A DNA stretch of 64,000 bases from NCBI RefSeq assembly GCF_900142955.1, contig NZ_FRCP01000008.1, positions 227,283-291,282 of the forward strand. The letters are read 5' to 3'. The notes under the pieces are model-generated. The model searched no databases. It was not told the DNA's origin and saw only the letters and a list, made by a program, of their open reading frames with translations. The position numbers and the translations under genes are program-made. Of this stretch, positions 1 to 9,571 are shown in pieces; positions within the stretch are counted from its first letter, which is position 1; each line of letters begins with the position of its first letter. Origin of the DNA: Anaerosporobacter mobilis DSM 15930. Its GTDB lineage: Bacteria; Bacillota; Clostridia; Lachnospirales; Lachnospiraceae.

Positions 1-433
1 TGGTACCACGAAAGACCATCTCTTCAAAGAATCCTATTGACATTGCTTCGATAATCATACATATAATAGTAACGACATTTACCTTATTAAAATCACCTAA
101 TTCTATATTAGCAATAATATATCCAATAAACAACCAGCTGATTATGATATATTGCTTACTAATTTTGAACGTAAACAATTTATAAAAGTCAAATTTCTTA
201 ATAATATAAAGAAATATCAATATACCAACTACTCTAACCCCAATACCCATGCAATATTTTGTTAATAAATCGGAAGACTTTAATTCATATCCAAAATAAT
301 TCGACATATTTGATACAAGTTTAGGCAGTACTCGCAAGATAAAGATATTTGCCAACAAACTTAGCCCCAATGCATATACGATTAACAAAGCTATTTCTCT
401 CTTATTCTGTTCCCTCTTATCAGTGTACTCCAT
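1..433 (-). CDS. CPBP-family intramembrane protease, N-terminal part (cut by window edge)
   Basis: An ATG at 433 opens a minus-strand frame that runs without a stop off the left edge, giving 144 residues. Several hydrophobic segments follow a charged N-terminus, and residues 136-143 read FEEMVFRG, the EExxxR signature of the CPBP (CAAX protease / bacteriocin-processing, Rce1-like) family. The second conserved histidine motif would lie beyond the window. Such multi-pass membrane proteins act in protein processing, bacteriocin immunity or unknown roles. A good ribosome site (GGAGGG) lies just upstream of the ATG. Family assignment rests on this one motif plus topology; the substrate cannot be told. 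Confidence 0.75.
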   Translation of the reverse strand, partial: MEYTDKREQNKREIALLIVYALGLSLLANIFILRVLPKLVSNMSNYFGYELKSSDLLTKYCMGIGVRVVGILIFLYIIKKFDFYKLFTFKISKQYIIISWLFIGYIIANIELGDFNKVNVVTIICMIIEAMSIGFFEEMVFRGT

Positions 434-729
434 TTTTCCCTCCATATTAACCGCATTTACTATTACTAAAACTAACTTACTCATCTAAGTTTTAATATGA
501 CTCTGCAGATAAGATATACCATATAATACCATATTTATTCACATGACACAATATTTTGGTATTTTTCCACAATCGAATAATATACGACTATTCAGAAATT
601 AAGCCAATAAAAAGTAATTGTATATCAAAACATTCTCTGATAGAATAATTACAAACAAAATGTTTACGTGCTAGCGGGTGGAGTACCCTAAAATCCTAAT
701 TAATAAGGTCTAATAGAAAGGAACTTCCT

Positions 730-1461
730 ATGATTCCAAAATCCGTCATCGTTACTGGTGCCTCTCGGGGTATTGGTAAAGCGATTGCTATAGAGTTTGC
801 CAAAGCTGGCTATAACGTTGCAATTAACTGCCATTCTAACGCTTCCTTATTAGATGCCGTTAAACTACAAGTTGAATCCCATGGGGTTTGTTGTATCTCT
901 TATGTTGGTAATATTGGCGAGGAGGAACATGCCACGAGATTATGTGCTAGCGCCTTAGAGGCTTTTGGTCACATCGACGTTCTCATTAACAATGCAGGGA
1001 TATCCCATATTGGACTATTAAGTGATCTCTCTCTTGCCGAGTGGAATTCTATTGTAACTACCAACCTAACTTCTGTATTCCTATGCTCTAGATCCGTAAT
1101 CCCAAGTATGGTCCATCAAAAATCTGGCCGTATTGTTAACATATCTTCTGTATGGGGAATATCAGGAGCTTCTTGTGAGGTTGCTTATTCCGCAACAAAA
1201 GGTGGTATTAATTCCTTCACTAAGGCATTAGCCAAAGAACTTGCTCCAAGCAACATTCAAGTAAATGCAGTGGCCTGTGGCGCTATTGATACACAGATGA
1301 ACCAATTTCTCTCAAAGGAAGACAAAGAGGAATTAGAAGCTGAGATCCCTTCTGGCCGATTTGGTAAAGTTGAAGACGTGGCTGAGTTTGTTTATGCAAT
1401 TGCAACTGGCAACACATATCTAACAGGTCAGATCATTCCTTTTGATGGGGCCTGGCTATAA
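730..1461 (+). CDS. Short-chain dehydrogenase/reductase, FabG-like
   Basis: 243 residues with the classical SDR layout: nucleotide-binding TGASRGIG at residues 9-16, NNAG at about 87-90, catalytic Ser in NISS and the Tyr-x-x-x-Lys pair in YSATK. It should be a cytosolic NAD(P)H-dependent reductase. The C-terminus (GQIIPFDGAWL) resembles the clostridial SDRs annotated as 3-oxoacyl-ACP reductase or as the elongation factor P 5-aminopentanone reductase YmfI; the sequence alone does not decide. It stands alone, with an AAAGGAA ribosome site before the ATG and a strong terminator downstream. Confidence 0.85.
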   Translation: MIPKSVIVTGASRGIGKAIAIEFAKAGYNVAINCHSNASLLDAVKLQVESHGVCCISYVGNIGEEEHATRLCASALEAFGHIDVLINNAGISHIGLLSDLSLAEWNSIVTTNLTSVFLCSRSVIPSMVHQKSGRIVNISSVWGISGASCEVAYSATKGGINSFTKALAKELAPSNIQVNAVACGAIDTQMNQFLSKEDKEELEAEIPSGRFGKVEDVAEFVYAIATGNTYLTGQIIPFDGAWL

Positions 1462-1535
1462 CAACGTAAATAGCTGTTCCGAAACACTTTGGTTAACTTA
1501 AGTCAATTCTCAGATTATTCAATGAAATACAACAT

Positions 1536-1624
1536 AAAAAGACAATCTTTCAAATGTTTTATGTGTGGAGCACAGATATGTTATATCCGTGAATCCACAT
1601 AAAACCATGAAGATTGTCTTTTTT
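1536..1624. terminator. Bidirectional terminator between convergent genes
   Basis: Long imperfect inverted repeat: AAAAGACAATCTT at 1537-1549 pairs with AAGATTGTCTTTT near 1610-1622, and the inner arms ATGTTTTATGTG(TG)GA and TCCACATAAAACCAT extend the stem. T runs flank both sides. It sits between the plus-strand SDR and the minus-strand DHHW gene, so it can serve both. Confidence 0.8.
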
Positions 1625-1709
1625 ATAGTGCTTTTGATATATTGTAAAAGTTTGGCTTAATCGATTACACCAATCAAACTCAAACTATCAACAATGGCCT
1701 GTATCTGTC

Positions 1710-3164
1710 TTAGCTAATCTTATCGATTAATGATACAACCGTATTGTTAATTGCCTCCGCATTATTGATGAAAACCACATCATTGATCTTTTTCTTCTTA
1801 ACAAGGTTAATAATATTTCCTTTATAATAGCGGTAATCAACTATATAGATATTCTTATAATGGTCAACAAGGAACGGTATCATGGCATTTCCATATGACT
1901 CTTTAATGACTACACAAGATTCATTACTAGCACTATTCTCATTCGTTATAACCGAATAAGGATTATCTCCCGCTACAAACGTACTGTACTTCGCGTTATC
2001 TTTATATTTTGAAACGTCATTTACGATTGGCCACTTGTACTCTTTCCCATCTTTATCTGTATAAGTCATAGTATTGGTACCTTTTGGCACATACGCTTCA
2101 ATTGTATCAGTATTCTTTTTGACTGCATTTAATTGATCGGTCGCCGCATAAAAAGACCCTAAGAAGCCTGGGTACTCTCTCTTTTCAAAACTTGATAACG
2201 GATTTGGGGTTATTCCCTTACTCTCACAGAACTTTTCATATGCATAATACGCGCCTAAAGCAGTCCAATGATGATCTGTCCTATAATATAAATACTCTTT
2301 ATTATGTGACTTAATATGATCAAAAGCATCAATTACTTTAACGCCATTACCAAGCTTAGAATGGATATACTCAAAAGCCGCCTTTTGATCACTCGTACCT
2401 ATCATCTTGCTCTTCTCATCATCCAAATAAATCGCGACACTAGTAGGTGCTAGTAAGTCATAAACATTTGCCACACCATCTAAATCTTTAGCAATTTTAT
2501 TAATTGACTTAGCATAAGCATTTGCTGCTGATAAGCTAAAATAATACAAACTAAAAGCTCTTTCTTTTGTTACATATATACTACCAAATGTCTGTCCATT
2601 ATTGATATCATTCTTACTAATGGTCTCCTCATTATTCTCTGTTACGTCTACTGAAGGTTCCGTTTCATCATTGCTATCCGTTTGAGAATTATCTTCGTTC
2701 TCCTCTTGCGTAGTTTCTTGATTACTATCCTGATTATTATCTTGATTACCAACTTCCCCTTCATCTGTAGCTTGGCTATCATCTACCTCTGTTGTTGAAT
2801 CGACATTATCCTCTGGTACATCTCCACTTTCCCCAACTTCCGGTATATCATCTGCCACCACAGCAGAACCTGTAATTTGTTCCGTCTGGAAACCATACAG
2901 ACTATCAAACATTCCATTTGCCTCTATTAATTTCTCACGGAAGGGATACGTATCTGCATACCATGTTGATAATTCGCTAAAATATTGCCCCTTCCACATC
3001 TCTACTAATTGAGGCTTAGGTAGTTCTTGTAACTTTCTTTTTTCTATCTCTGAATACTTTGGTCGAAGGGTAAAGATAGCTCCCAAGACCATCCCAACAA
3101 ATAAAATAACTAAAAAACTAAGTATTTTAATTCCATGATATATATATCTTCTTTTATAATTCAT
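1710..3164 (-). CDS. DHHW-family protein, AlgX/AlgJ-like partner of an MBOAT acyltransferase
   Basis: 484 residues with one N-terminal membrane anchor (about 12-34) and an extracytoplasmic body. Residues 297-300 are DHHW, the motif that names this SGNH-like family related to AlgJ/AlgX. Those proteins take acyl groups exported by an MBOAT protein and transfer them to a surface polysaccharide. The MBOAT gene lies 35 bp upstream on the same strand. Residues about 104-190 form a low-complexity Asp/Glu/Asn/Gln/Thr-rich stretch, probably a disordered linker between anchor and enzyme. The polymer it modifies is not encoded nearby. Confidence 0.8.
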   Translation of the reverse strand: MNYKRRYIYHGIKILSFLVILFVGMVLGAIFTLRPKYSEIEKRKLQELPKPQLVEMWKGQYFSELSTWYADTYPFREKLIEANGMFDSLYGFQTEQITGSAVVADDIPEVGESGDVPEDNVDSTTEVDDSQATDEGEVGNQDNNQDSNQETTQEENEDNSQTDSNDETEPSVDVTENNEETISKNDINNGQTFGSIYVTKERAFSLYYFSLSAANAYAKSINKIAKDLDGVANVYDLLAPTSVAIYLDDEKSKMIGTSDQKAAFEYIHSKLGNGVKVIDAFDHIKSHNKEYLYYRTDHHWTALGAYYAYEKFCESKGITPNPLSSFEKREYPGFLGSFYAATDQLNAVKKNTDTIEAYVPKGTNTMTYTDKDGKEYKWPIVNDVSKYKDNAKYSTFVAGDNPYSVITNENSASNESCVVIKESYGNAMIPFLVDHYKNIYIVDYRYYKGNIINLVKKKKINDVVFINNAEAINNTVVSLIDKIS

Positions 3165-3199
3165 CTTAGCACCCTTACGCTTTCAACAATTTCTTGCTC

Positions 3200-4624
3200 T
3201 TAAAATTGAAAATAGATGAATGGATTATAACTGTTTCCTACTAAAGATATTACCGATACAATTAGGATTACAGGCATAGCCACTACCTCAAAAGTCATCG
3301 TCACATTGGCAATCCAACCATATCTATTAGAAAGATCTGACAGTATATCATCTAATAATTTAACAATTGCCGTCGAGCCTACTATAGCCACCATGATAAA
3401 GAATACATTATTCTGTAATAATAATGAAGTTCTAAGATCCATAAATGGTAAATCGCCTGCTCCAAACATTCCTTTCAATACCCCAAACATAAGGTTTAAA
3501 TCGGAATAACGGAATAGTAACCAACCGAAGAGTACTACTATAAGCAAGTAAATATGAGAAATTCCCTTTCCTCTTTTGCCAACTCTCTTTGATGCGAATA
3601 ACTTCTCAATCGTAATAAAGATAAAGAAATATAACCCCCACAATAGATAATTGTAAGCAGCTCCATGCCACAATCCAGTTAGTGCCCATACAATGAACAA
3701 GTTTAATATCGTTCTGCCTAGTCCTAATTGATTGCCTCCCATTGGGATATATACATAATCTCTAAAGAATGATCCTAAAGAGATATGCCATCTTCTCCAA
3801 AACTCACTCACTGATTTCGACATGTACGGATAGTCGAAATTCTCTCTATACTTAAAACCTACCATTAATCCTAAACCGATTGCCATATCCGAATAGGCTG
3901 AAAAATCCATGTAAATCTGTAACATATACATTGCTAGACCTAGCCAAAGACCAACAACACTCGAAGTCTTCATTCCATCCATCGTTGTTGGCAATAGCGT
4001 ATCCGCTAACGATGCAAGATGATTTGCCAAAATTGCCTTCTTTGCAAGACCAATACAGAATCGATTGATTCCTCTATTAATCATTCCAGCTGTCACTTTT
4101 CGATATTCCATCTGCTCTGCAATATCTTGATAACGAACAATTGGACCTGCGATACACTGATGAAAAAGACTTGAATATAAAAGTAGTTTTGCAAAAGATT
4201 TTTGCACTTCGCAATCTTCTCTATATACATCAACTACGTAACTAATCAATTGAAATGTATAAAACGAAATACCAATTGGTAATACGATATTAACAACTCT
4301 TAAATCAAAATTCGAAATATTATTAATAATATCTATGATAAAATTCGTATACTTGAATAAAATTAGTATTATTAATTGTAGAGAGATCGTCCCCACCAAA
4401 GATAAGCGACGTGTCAGATTGGTCTTCGAAGAGTCAACTAGCAATCCTCCAATATAACTAATAAAAGTCAATCCAATTATCACATATATAAACTTAATAC
4501 CACCAAAAGAATAAAAAATCATTGAACTTATTAATAAGACCCAATTTTTATTCTTGCTAAAATAATACGCAATTAACGACAATGGTAGAAATAAAAATAA
4601 AAATATCAAACTAGAAAATACCAT
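3200..4624 (-). CDS. MBOAT-family O-acyltransferase (AlgI/DltB-like)
   Basis: 474-residue polytopic membrane protein. It carries the AlgI-type signatures EFWRRWHISLG and, near residues 315-325, GLWHGAAYNYLLWG with the MBOAT catalytic histidine. The family moves acyl groups, usually acetyl, across the membrane for O-acylation of exopolysaccharide or teichoic acid. The downstream DHHW gene is the expected extracellular transferase partner, so the two form a two-gene acylation module. No dlt genes or polysaccharide synthase are in view, so the substrate is unknown. Confidence 0.88.
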   Translation of the reverse strand: MVFSSLIFLFLFLPLSLIAYYFSKNKNWVLLISSMIFYSFGGIKFIYVIIGLTFISYIGGLLVDSSKTNLTRRLSLVGTISLQLIILILFKYTNFIIDIINNISNFDLRVVNIVLPIGISFYTFQLISYVVDVYREDCEVQKSFAKLLLYSSLFHQCIAGPIVRYQDIAEQMEYRKVTAGMINRGINRFCIGLAKKAILANHLASLADTLLPTTMDGMKTSSVVGLWLGLAMYMLQIYMDFSAYSDMAIGLGLMVGFKYRENFDYPYMSKSVSEFWRRWHISLGSFFRDYVYIPMGGNQLGLGRTILNLFIVWALTGLWHGAAYNYLLWGLYFFIFITIEKLFASKRVGKRGKGISHIYLLIVVLFGWLLFRYSDLNLMFGVLKGMFGAGDLPFMDLRTSLLLQNNVFFIMVAIVGSTAIVKLLDDILSDLSNRYGWIANVTMTFEVVAMPVILIVSVISLVGNSYNPFIYFQF

Positions 4625-5003
4625 CGTTTTTCCCCTTTTCTACTTACTACTTAATGTTCTGTAGCATACTTTATTAAAAACTTTGAATGTTATACCCAAT
4701 CCCCCCCTTATTATATGTGTCTTCTATATGTATTTCACATATTATAAACTTAATTTTTGACTATCTCAATTTACAAATATAGCAAAGTCAAAGAAAGAAA
4801 ACAAGAGGGAATACAAGTTAATTTATAATTCGACATACTCTTTTACCATCTTATGTAAATGTTTCAGACCAGCTATTTGAAATTGCTTTCCATTTTATAC
4901 TAGGTCGGCGGCACCGTCGACCTAGTATAATAAAAATAATATACTACTTCCTATTATATAGTAACATCGAAAGAACAGTAGCCCAAGTTTAAAGCGCAAG
5001 TTT
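4625..5003. other. Intergenic region with a strong palindrome
   Basis: AT-rich spacer of 379 bp between aspS and the MBOAT gene, both on the minus strand. The only clear structure is a 16-bp near-perfect palindrome at 4896-4929 (TATACTAGGTCG arms, one mismatch, tiny loop). It is the likely end of the aspS transcript, though no T run follows it. I see no gene in the remainder. Confidence 0.5.
4896..4929 (-). terminator. Hairpin downstream of aspS, possible terminator
   Basis: Left arm TATACTAGGTCGGCGG and right arm CCGTCGACCTAGTATA pair over 16 positions with one mismatch and a 2-nt centre. It lies about 75 bp after the aspS stop. Lack of a U-tract leaves open a protein-binding palindrome or processing site. 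Confidence 0.4.
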
Positions 5004-6347
5004 CTATGGCGTAACTCGATTGATGTCTCTTGGGAACAATGTTGATAATCTTACATTATCTTGTAAAAGAAGCTTACTAGTAAACCGTTCAAGTCCCAGA
5101 CCTAATCCTCCATGAGGTGGCATACCATACTTATGCATCATTAAATAGCTTTCGAATGATTCTACTGTCATTCCACGCTCTTTCATCTTCGCTACTTGCA
5201 TATCATAATTATGAATTCGCTGGCCTCCTGTTGTAACTTCAAGACCACGGAATAGTAAGTCAAAACTTAATGTCACTTCTTGGTCTTCTGGATCTTCAAA
5301 TGCATAGAATGGACGCTTCTTCGTTGGGTAGTGAGTAACAAAGATGAATTCACTTCCTGTCTTCTTCTTAATTGCCTCACATAATAATTTTTCTTCCTCT
5401 GGTTCGAAATCTTCATAGTCTTTCATTTCTCTGTGGTACTCATTCGCAATCAATTCCTTAGCCTCCATAAATCGAATGGTTGGAATCTCACTCACTTTTG
5501 GAAGTTTTACTTTAAGAAGTTCAAGCTCATAATGATACTCATCCTCAAGATATCTCATTGCATATTGAATTAAACCTGTCTCCATCTGCATAATATCCTC
5601 AAAACTCTGTATATATCCCATCTCAAAGTCAACACTTGTATACTCATTAATATGCCTTGAAGTATCATGTTTTTCTGCTCGGAATACCGGTGCAATCTCA
5701 AACACCCTTTCATACACTCCTACCATCATCTGTTTATAAAATTGCGGGCTTTGGGCCAAGTAAGCTTTTTTTCCAAAGTAATCTAACTGAAAGATATTAG
5801 CTCCCCCTTCCGCACCCGCATATACAATCTTAGGTGTATGAATTTCTGTAAATCGTTGCATTGTAAGATATGTCCGAAATGCTTGGCATAATCCTTCTTG
5901 AATCTTGAATATGGCTCTCTCTTTCTCATTACGTAATGTGATTGGTCTATAATTAAGAAGATTTTCTATTGAGGTATCTACCTTCTTGTTATTAATTACA
6001 ATTGGAGATTCCATAACTGGTCTTGATAATACTTCAACATCAACCAATCGTAGTTCAACTCCTGTTTTTGAACGTTCCTCTTTCACTACATCAGCAGTAA
6101 TGATAACACAACATTCTTCCACAATCTCACTTAACGAAAAACTAGAAAACTCTTCTCCATATACACATTGAATTATATCTCTCTTAGTGCGTAGTAATAC
6201 AAAAGCAAATCCACTCATTTTTCGAATCTTATAGATGCTTCCATGCACCTTAATTGTATTTCCTATATATTCACAAAATTGTTCTGGCTCTATTGTTTTT
6301 TCTTCAATTATTCCTGTCATTTCTTTCATAACATTTACCTTCACCAT
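5004..6347 (-). CDS. aspS: Aspartyl-tRNA synthetase, archaeal type (possibly aspartate-tRNA(Asn) ligase)
   Basis: 447-residue class II synthetase. An N-terminal OB-fold (about 30-120) binds the anticodon. The catalytic domain shows motif 2 around FRAEKHDTSRHINEYTSVD and motif 3 at GLGLGLERF. The short form lacking the bacterial GAD insertion, and the string FQLDYFGKKAYLAQSPQFYKQ, are those of the archaeal/eukaryal AspRS branch that many Clostridia carry as a second, often non-discriminating enzyme. It can charge tRNA-Asn for GatCAB amidation; gatCAB is not in this window. The start overlaps the end of a small upstream ORF, and a leader with attenuator features precedes it. Confidence 0.85.
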   Translation of the reverse strand: MVKVNVMKEMTGIIEEKTIEPEQFCEYIGNTIKVHGSIYKIRKMSGFAFVLLRTKRDIIQCVYGEEFSSFSLSEIVEECCVIITADVVKEERSKTGVELRLVDVEVLSRPVMESPIVINNKKVDTSIENLLNYRPITLRNEKERAIFKIQEGLCQAFRTYLTMQRFTEIHTPKIVYAGAEGGANIFQLDYFGKKAYLAQSPQFYKQMMVGVYERVFEIAPVFRAEKHDTSRHINEYTSVDFEMGYIQSFEDIMQMETGLIQYAMRYLEDEYHYELELLKVKLPKVSEIPTIRFMEAKELIANEYHREMKDYEDFEPEEEKLLCEAIKKKTGSEFIFVTHYPTKKRPFYAFEDPEDQEVTLSFDLLFRGLEVTTGGQRIHNYDMQVAKMKERGMTVESFESYLMMHKYGMPPHGGLGLGLERFTSKLLLQDNVRLSTLFPRDINRVTP

Positions 6348-6445
6348 CTGACATGGTCCTTTCTTATTTCTTCACGGATTATGGGTTCCTTTAATGAATC
6401 CATGAAGACATCGTCTATATGTCTCAAAGTATCACCACCCTTCAT
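6341..6445 (-). CDS. Small ORF overlapping the aspS start (possible leader peptide)
   Basis: A 34-codon frame starts at the ATG at 6445 and ends with a TGA (6341-6343) that lies inside the second and third codons of aspS, so the two are positioned for translational coupling. A better start may be TTG at 6427, preceded by GGGTGGTG, giving 28 residues with four Asp (MRHIDDVFMDSL...). No family is recognised. It may be a real coupled leader peptide or chance; only the overlap geometry and ribosome site support it. Confidence 0.35.
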   Translation of the reverse strand: MKGGDTLRHIDDVFMDSLKEPIIREEIRKDHVRW

Positions 6446-6511
6446 AGGACAAACACACAAATATAATTTCACCTTAAGTAATATATAGTTCCATTAATCC
6501 AGCGAAAAACG

Positions 6512-6640
6512 CAAAAAGAACCACAAGGGTAAACTATAATTTACCAATGCGGTTCTTATCTATAAATCTATAATCTCCACATAGGTACAACACTACAAGC
6601 GCTTGTACCTATGGTTCTTCACAGCTACAAGCGCTAAAAA
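6512..6640 (-). promoter_or_regulatory. Structured leader (attenuator) upstream of aspS
   Basis: Read on the minus strand, two copies of AGCGCTTGTAG (6635-6625 and 6603-6593) allow competing helices. The first copy can pair with TACAAGCGCT at 6603-6594. Alternatively ATAGGTACAA (6612-6603) pairs with TTGTACCTAT (6590-6581). Then comes an intrinsic terminator (6557-6512) with arms AAGAACCGCATTGGTAAA and TTTACCCTTGTGGTTCTT and a T run. A leader terminator ahead of a synthetase suggests attenuation by charged tRNA or another signal. The canonical T-box sequence (AGGGTGG-ACCGCG) is absent. Confidence 0.55.
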
Positions 6641-6811
6641 TCGTCGTCCCTATTGATCTTATTAAAATTAAGCTTCGTCATATATTTTCCTCTTTTCTAA
6701 AAACAAACTTTTAATTTACGAAAATATTCTCTATAATTTAACACTTTACTCCCTTAATGTCAAGTAAGAATAATAAAGTTTAAACGACTTTTTTAGGGAT
6801 TTTGTAATTAT

Positions 6812-6846
6812 AAAGCGGCTAGGAATACTACTTCCCAACCGCTTAT
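6812..6846 (-). terminator. Terminator after trpA
   Basis: Hairpin AAGCGGTTGGGA / TCCTAGCCGCTT immediately after the trpA stop, closing the trp operon. The downstream strand is A/T-rich rather than a clean T run. Confidence 0.65.
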
Positions 6847-6859
6847 TATGTTTAATTTA

Positions 6860-7621
6860 TTAAGCCAGCAATTCCTGCACATACTCATAAATCTTCTCGC
6901 CAGCCTTATTACCATATTGTGCAATGATTTTAACAATCGCACTACCTATAATTGCTCCATCTGCTTCTTTAAAGTATTCTCTAACTTGTTCTCTTTTATG
7001 AATTCCAAAACCAATTGCTACGGGAGTATCTGTAACCGCACGGATACTCTCCACTATTTCTGTTACATTGGTCTTAATATCACTTCTAACTCCTGTAACC
7101 CCCATAGAGGAAACTACATAGATAAATCCCTGCGCTTCTTTTGCTATCATCTCAATTCTACTTGCTGAAGTCGGAGCAATTAATGAAATTAACTCGATAG
7201 AATATTCTGCTGCTATCTTGGCTAGCTCTCCTTTTTCCTCATATGGCATATCAGGTATAATTAATCCATCAATCCCGACTTCTTCGCATCTCTTACAAAA
7301 GCGATTAGAACCATACTTAAAGATTGGATTTAGGTATGTTAAAAAGACCAACGGAATATTTGTCTTTTTGCGAAGGGAAGCAACCATATCAAACACTTTA
7401 TCTGTAGTACATCCCCCACTCAAAGCACGAATATTCGCCTCTTGAATGACAGGTCCCTCTGCTATTGGATCAGAAAACGGAATACCGATCTCAACCAAAG
7501 CTGCCCCTGCTCTTTCCATCTCTAATATGAACTCTTCTGTCTTATCAAGACTTGGATCACCTGCTGTTAAAAAACCAATGAATGCCTTTTTATTCTCAAA
7601 TGCGTTCTTAATTCTACTCAT
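6860..7621 (-). CDS. trpA: Tryptophan synthase alpha subunit
   Basis: 253 residues forming a TIM barrel. The catalytic Glu is in [20 protein letters not shown], the second catalytic Asp lies in [14 protein letters not shown], and GFGIH and [10 protein letters not shown] form the phosphate-binding end. It cleaves indole-3-glycerol phosphate to indole and glyceraldehyde-3-phosphate; indole is channelled to TrpB. It is the last gene of trpEGDCFBA; its ATG overlaps the end of trpB by 8 bp, consistent with coupled translation of the alpha2-beta2 complex. Confidence 0.97.
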   Translation of the reverse strand: MSRIKNAFENKKAFIGFLTAGDPSLDKTEEFILEMERAGAALVEIGIPFSDPIAEGPVIQEANIRALSGGCTTDKVFDMVASLRKKTNIPLVFLTYLNPIFKYGSNRFCKRCEEVGIDGLIIPDMPYEEKGELAKIAAEYSIELISLIAPTSASRIEMIAKEAQGFIYVVSSMGVTGVRSDIKTNVTEIVESIRAVTDTPVAIGFGIHKREQVREYFKEADGAIIGSAIVKIIAQYGNKAGEKIYEYVQELLA

Positions 7622-8810
7622 GTAAATCCACCCCCCTATATCTTGCGATAGCTGCTACGTCTTTATCACCTCTACCTGATAAACAACAGATAATAATCTG
7701 GTCCTTTGTCATAGTGGGTGCAAGCTTCATAAGATAAGCTACGGCATGACAGCTCTCAATCGCTGCAATAATTCCTTCTTGCTTTGCTATATATTCGAAT
7801 GCATTTACTGCTTCCTCATCCGTAACAGGAACATATTTAGCTCTGCCAAGATCATGTAGATATGCATGTTCTGGCCCGATTCCAGGATAATCAAGTCCTG
7901 CTGATATGGAATATACAGGGGCAATCTGACCGTATTCATCTTGGCAGAAGTAAGATTTCATACCATGAAAGATACCTTGTGTGCCAACCGCTATCGTTGC
8001 AGCAGTTTCACTAGTATGCACACCATGGCCTGCTGCTTCACAGCCAATTAATTGAACCGATTCATCATTAATAAAATTATAGAACATTCCCATAGCATTA
8101 CTTCCGCCACCACAACAAGCCATTACTACATCCGGAAGCTTGCCTTCTACCTCTACTATTTGTTCTCTCGCTTCTCTACTAATAACGCTTTGAAAGTCTC
8201 TTACCATAGTAGGGAACGGATGAGGTCCCATAACAGAACCAAGCACATATAAGGTATCCTCCACTCTTCTCGTCCATTCTCTCATACAATCATTAACCGC
8301 ATCTTTTAAGGTCATTGTTCCTGTTGTAACGGGGTTAACCTTTGCACCAAGTAGTTCCATCCGATATACATTCAAGGCTTGACGAATCGTATCTTCTTTC
8401 CCCATGAAGATTTCGCATTCAAGTCCTAGTAAAGCTGCAGCTGTAGCTGTAGCAACACCATGTTGCCCCGCACCTGTCTCTGCAATGATTCTTGTCTTTC
8501 CCAACTTCTTCGCAAGTAAAGCCTGACCAAGAACATTATTTATCTTGTGAGAACCTGTATGATTTAAGTCCTCTCTTTTTAAATAAATCTTTGCTCCACC
8601 TAAATCCTTCGTCATCTTATCTGCATAATACAATAAGGATGGTCTTCCTGCATACTCGTTCAATAACTCTGTTAATTCCGTATTGAATTCTTTATCGTTC
8701 TTATAGAATTCATACGCTTCTTCAATCTTAATCAATTCATTCATTAGGGTTTCTGGAACATATTGTCCCCCATGAATACCAAATCTTCCTTTACTCATGA
8801 TTTCATTCAC
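7614..8810 (-). CDS. trpB: Tryptophan synthase beta subunit
   Basis: 398 residues, the normal length for the TrpB1 type that pairs with TrpA. The PLP lysine sits in [14 protein letters not shown], the glycine-rich phosphate loop is [12 protein letters not shown], and the [10 protein letters not shown] loop is present. It condenses indole with serine to make tryptophan in the cytoplasm. It overlaps trpA, and a 92-bp gap separates it from trpF upstream; that gap holds a copy of a dispersed inverted repeat. Confidence 0.97.
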   Translation of the reverse strand: MNEIMSKGRFGIHGGQYVPETLMNELIKIEEAYEFYKNDKEFNTELTELLNEYAGRPSLLYYADKMTKDLGGAKIYLKREDLNHTGSHKINNVLGQALLAKKLGKTRIIAETGAGQHGVATATAAALLGLECEIFMGKEDTIRQALNVYRMELLGAKVNPVTTGTMTLKDAVNDCMREWTRRVEDTLYVLGSVMGPHPFPTMVRDFQSVISREAREQIVEVEGKLPDVVMACCGGGSNAMGMFYNFINDESVQLIGCEAAGHGVHTSETAATIAVGTQGIFHGMKSYFCQDEYGQIAPVYSISAGLDYPGIGPEHAYLHDLGRAKYVPVTDEEAVNAFEYIAKQEGIIAAIESCHAVAYLMKLAPTMTKDQIIICCLSGRGDKDVAAIARYRGVDLHE

Positions 8811-8831
8811 TCCTCTTCTACTCTATTACTT

Positions 8832-8894
8832 TAGGCAATGGCAAAACACTTCTCCATATCGACAACTTATCTGTGTTATAAGATTGCCTTTACA
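8832..8894. repeat. Dispersed intergenic inverted repeat, copy A (trpF-trpB gap)
   Basis: AGGCAATGGCAAAACAC at 8832-8848 with a degenerate inverted partner GTGTTATAAGATTGCCT. The inner text CTTCTCCAT...CTTATCTGTG matches copies near 35641 and 37749 in this window. It may fold in the trp mRNA, but its recurrence elsewhere argues for a small mobile or REP-like repeat. Confidence 0.5.
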
Positions 8895-8902
8895 AAATGT
8901 TT

Positions 8903-9571
8903 TTATTTCTCGGTATACTCCCTAATCTTTTCTACAAAGTTTCTTATCTTCCCTACGTCCTTATAACCATCTGTCTCCAGACCGCTACTGGCATCTATTC
9001 CATATGGCTTTACAGTTTGTATTGCTTGCAATACATTCGTTTCATTAATACCACCTGCTAAGAAGAAGGGTTTATTCATCTTCTTAATCATACTCCAGTC
9101 AAAGGTCTTTCCATTCCCGCCTTCGCATTCCACGGAATAGGTATCCAATAGTATATAGTCACAATCATATGAATTGGCCCTATCAATATCTAATTCTTCT
9201 TGCACTCGCACAGCTTTAATAATTCCAGTTTTCCTATCCCTATCAGCACCAATAACGTTACTGCTAATACTTGACCGTAACTTCGTAATATACTCATGAT
9301 CTTCATCCCCATGTAACTGTGCATAGTTAATAATATCTCGGTTAACTAGATCTGCTACCCAATCTAACGGTTGGTTAACGAATACTCCTACTCGAATAAT
9401 AGCGGGATCAAGTTCGTTCTTTAGTATCTCTGCCAATTCTTTAGTAACTTGTCGTTTGCTTTTAGCAAACACAAAACCAACATAATCGGGCTTATAGTTA
9501 TTCACATACGTGGTATCTTCTAGTCGACGTAATCCACAAATCTTGATTTTTGTTGTTGACAAACGAGTCAC
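8903..9571 (-). CDS. trpF: Phosphoribosylanthranilate isomerase
   Basis: 222 residues. The N-terminal KIKICGLRR motif contains the catalytic Cys, and the C-terminal barrel end shows FFLAGGINETNV and GIDASSGLE, including the conserved catalytic Asp. It performs the Amadori rearrangement of phosphoribosylanthranilate. The start overlaps the trpC stop by 4 bp (ATGA). Two inserts with charged residues around 100-130 make it slightly longer than usual. Confidence 0.95.
   Translation of the reverse strand: MTRLSTTKIKICGLRRLEDTTYVNNYKPDYVGFVFAKSKRQVTKELAEILKNELDPAIIRVGVFVNQPLDWVADLVNRDIINYAQLHGDEDHEYITKLRSSISSNVIGADRDRKTGIIKAVRVQEELDIDRANSYDCDYILLDTYSVECEGGNGKTFDWSMIKKMNKPFFLAGGINETNVLQAIQTVKPYGIDASSGLETDGYKDVGKIRNFVEKIREYTEK

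Noticed and set aside
660..690. GGGTGGAGTACCC resembling a T-box core upstream of the first SDR
   Set aside because: No CCGCG part, no stem I, no terminator; a short palindrome only.
6425..6445. AAGGGTGGTGATAC resembling a T-box near aspS
   Set aside because: Lies downstream of the leader terminator and lacks ACCGCG; better explained as a ribosome site for the small ORF.
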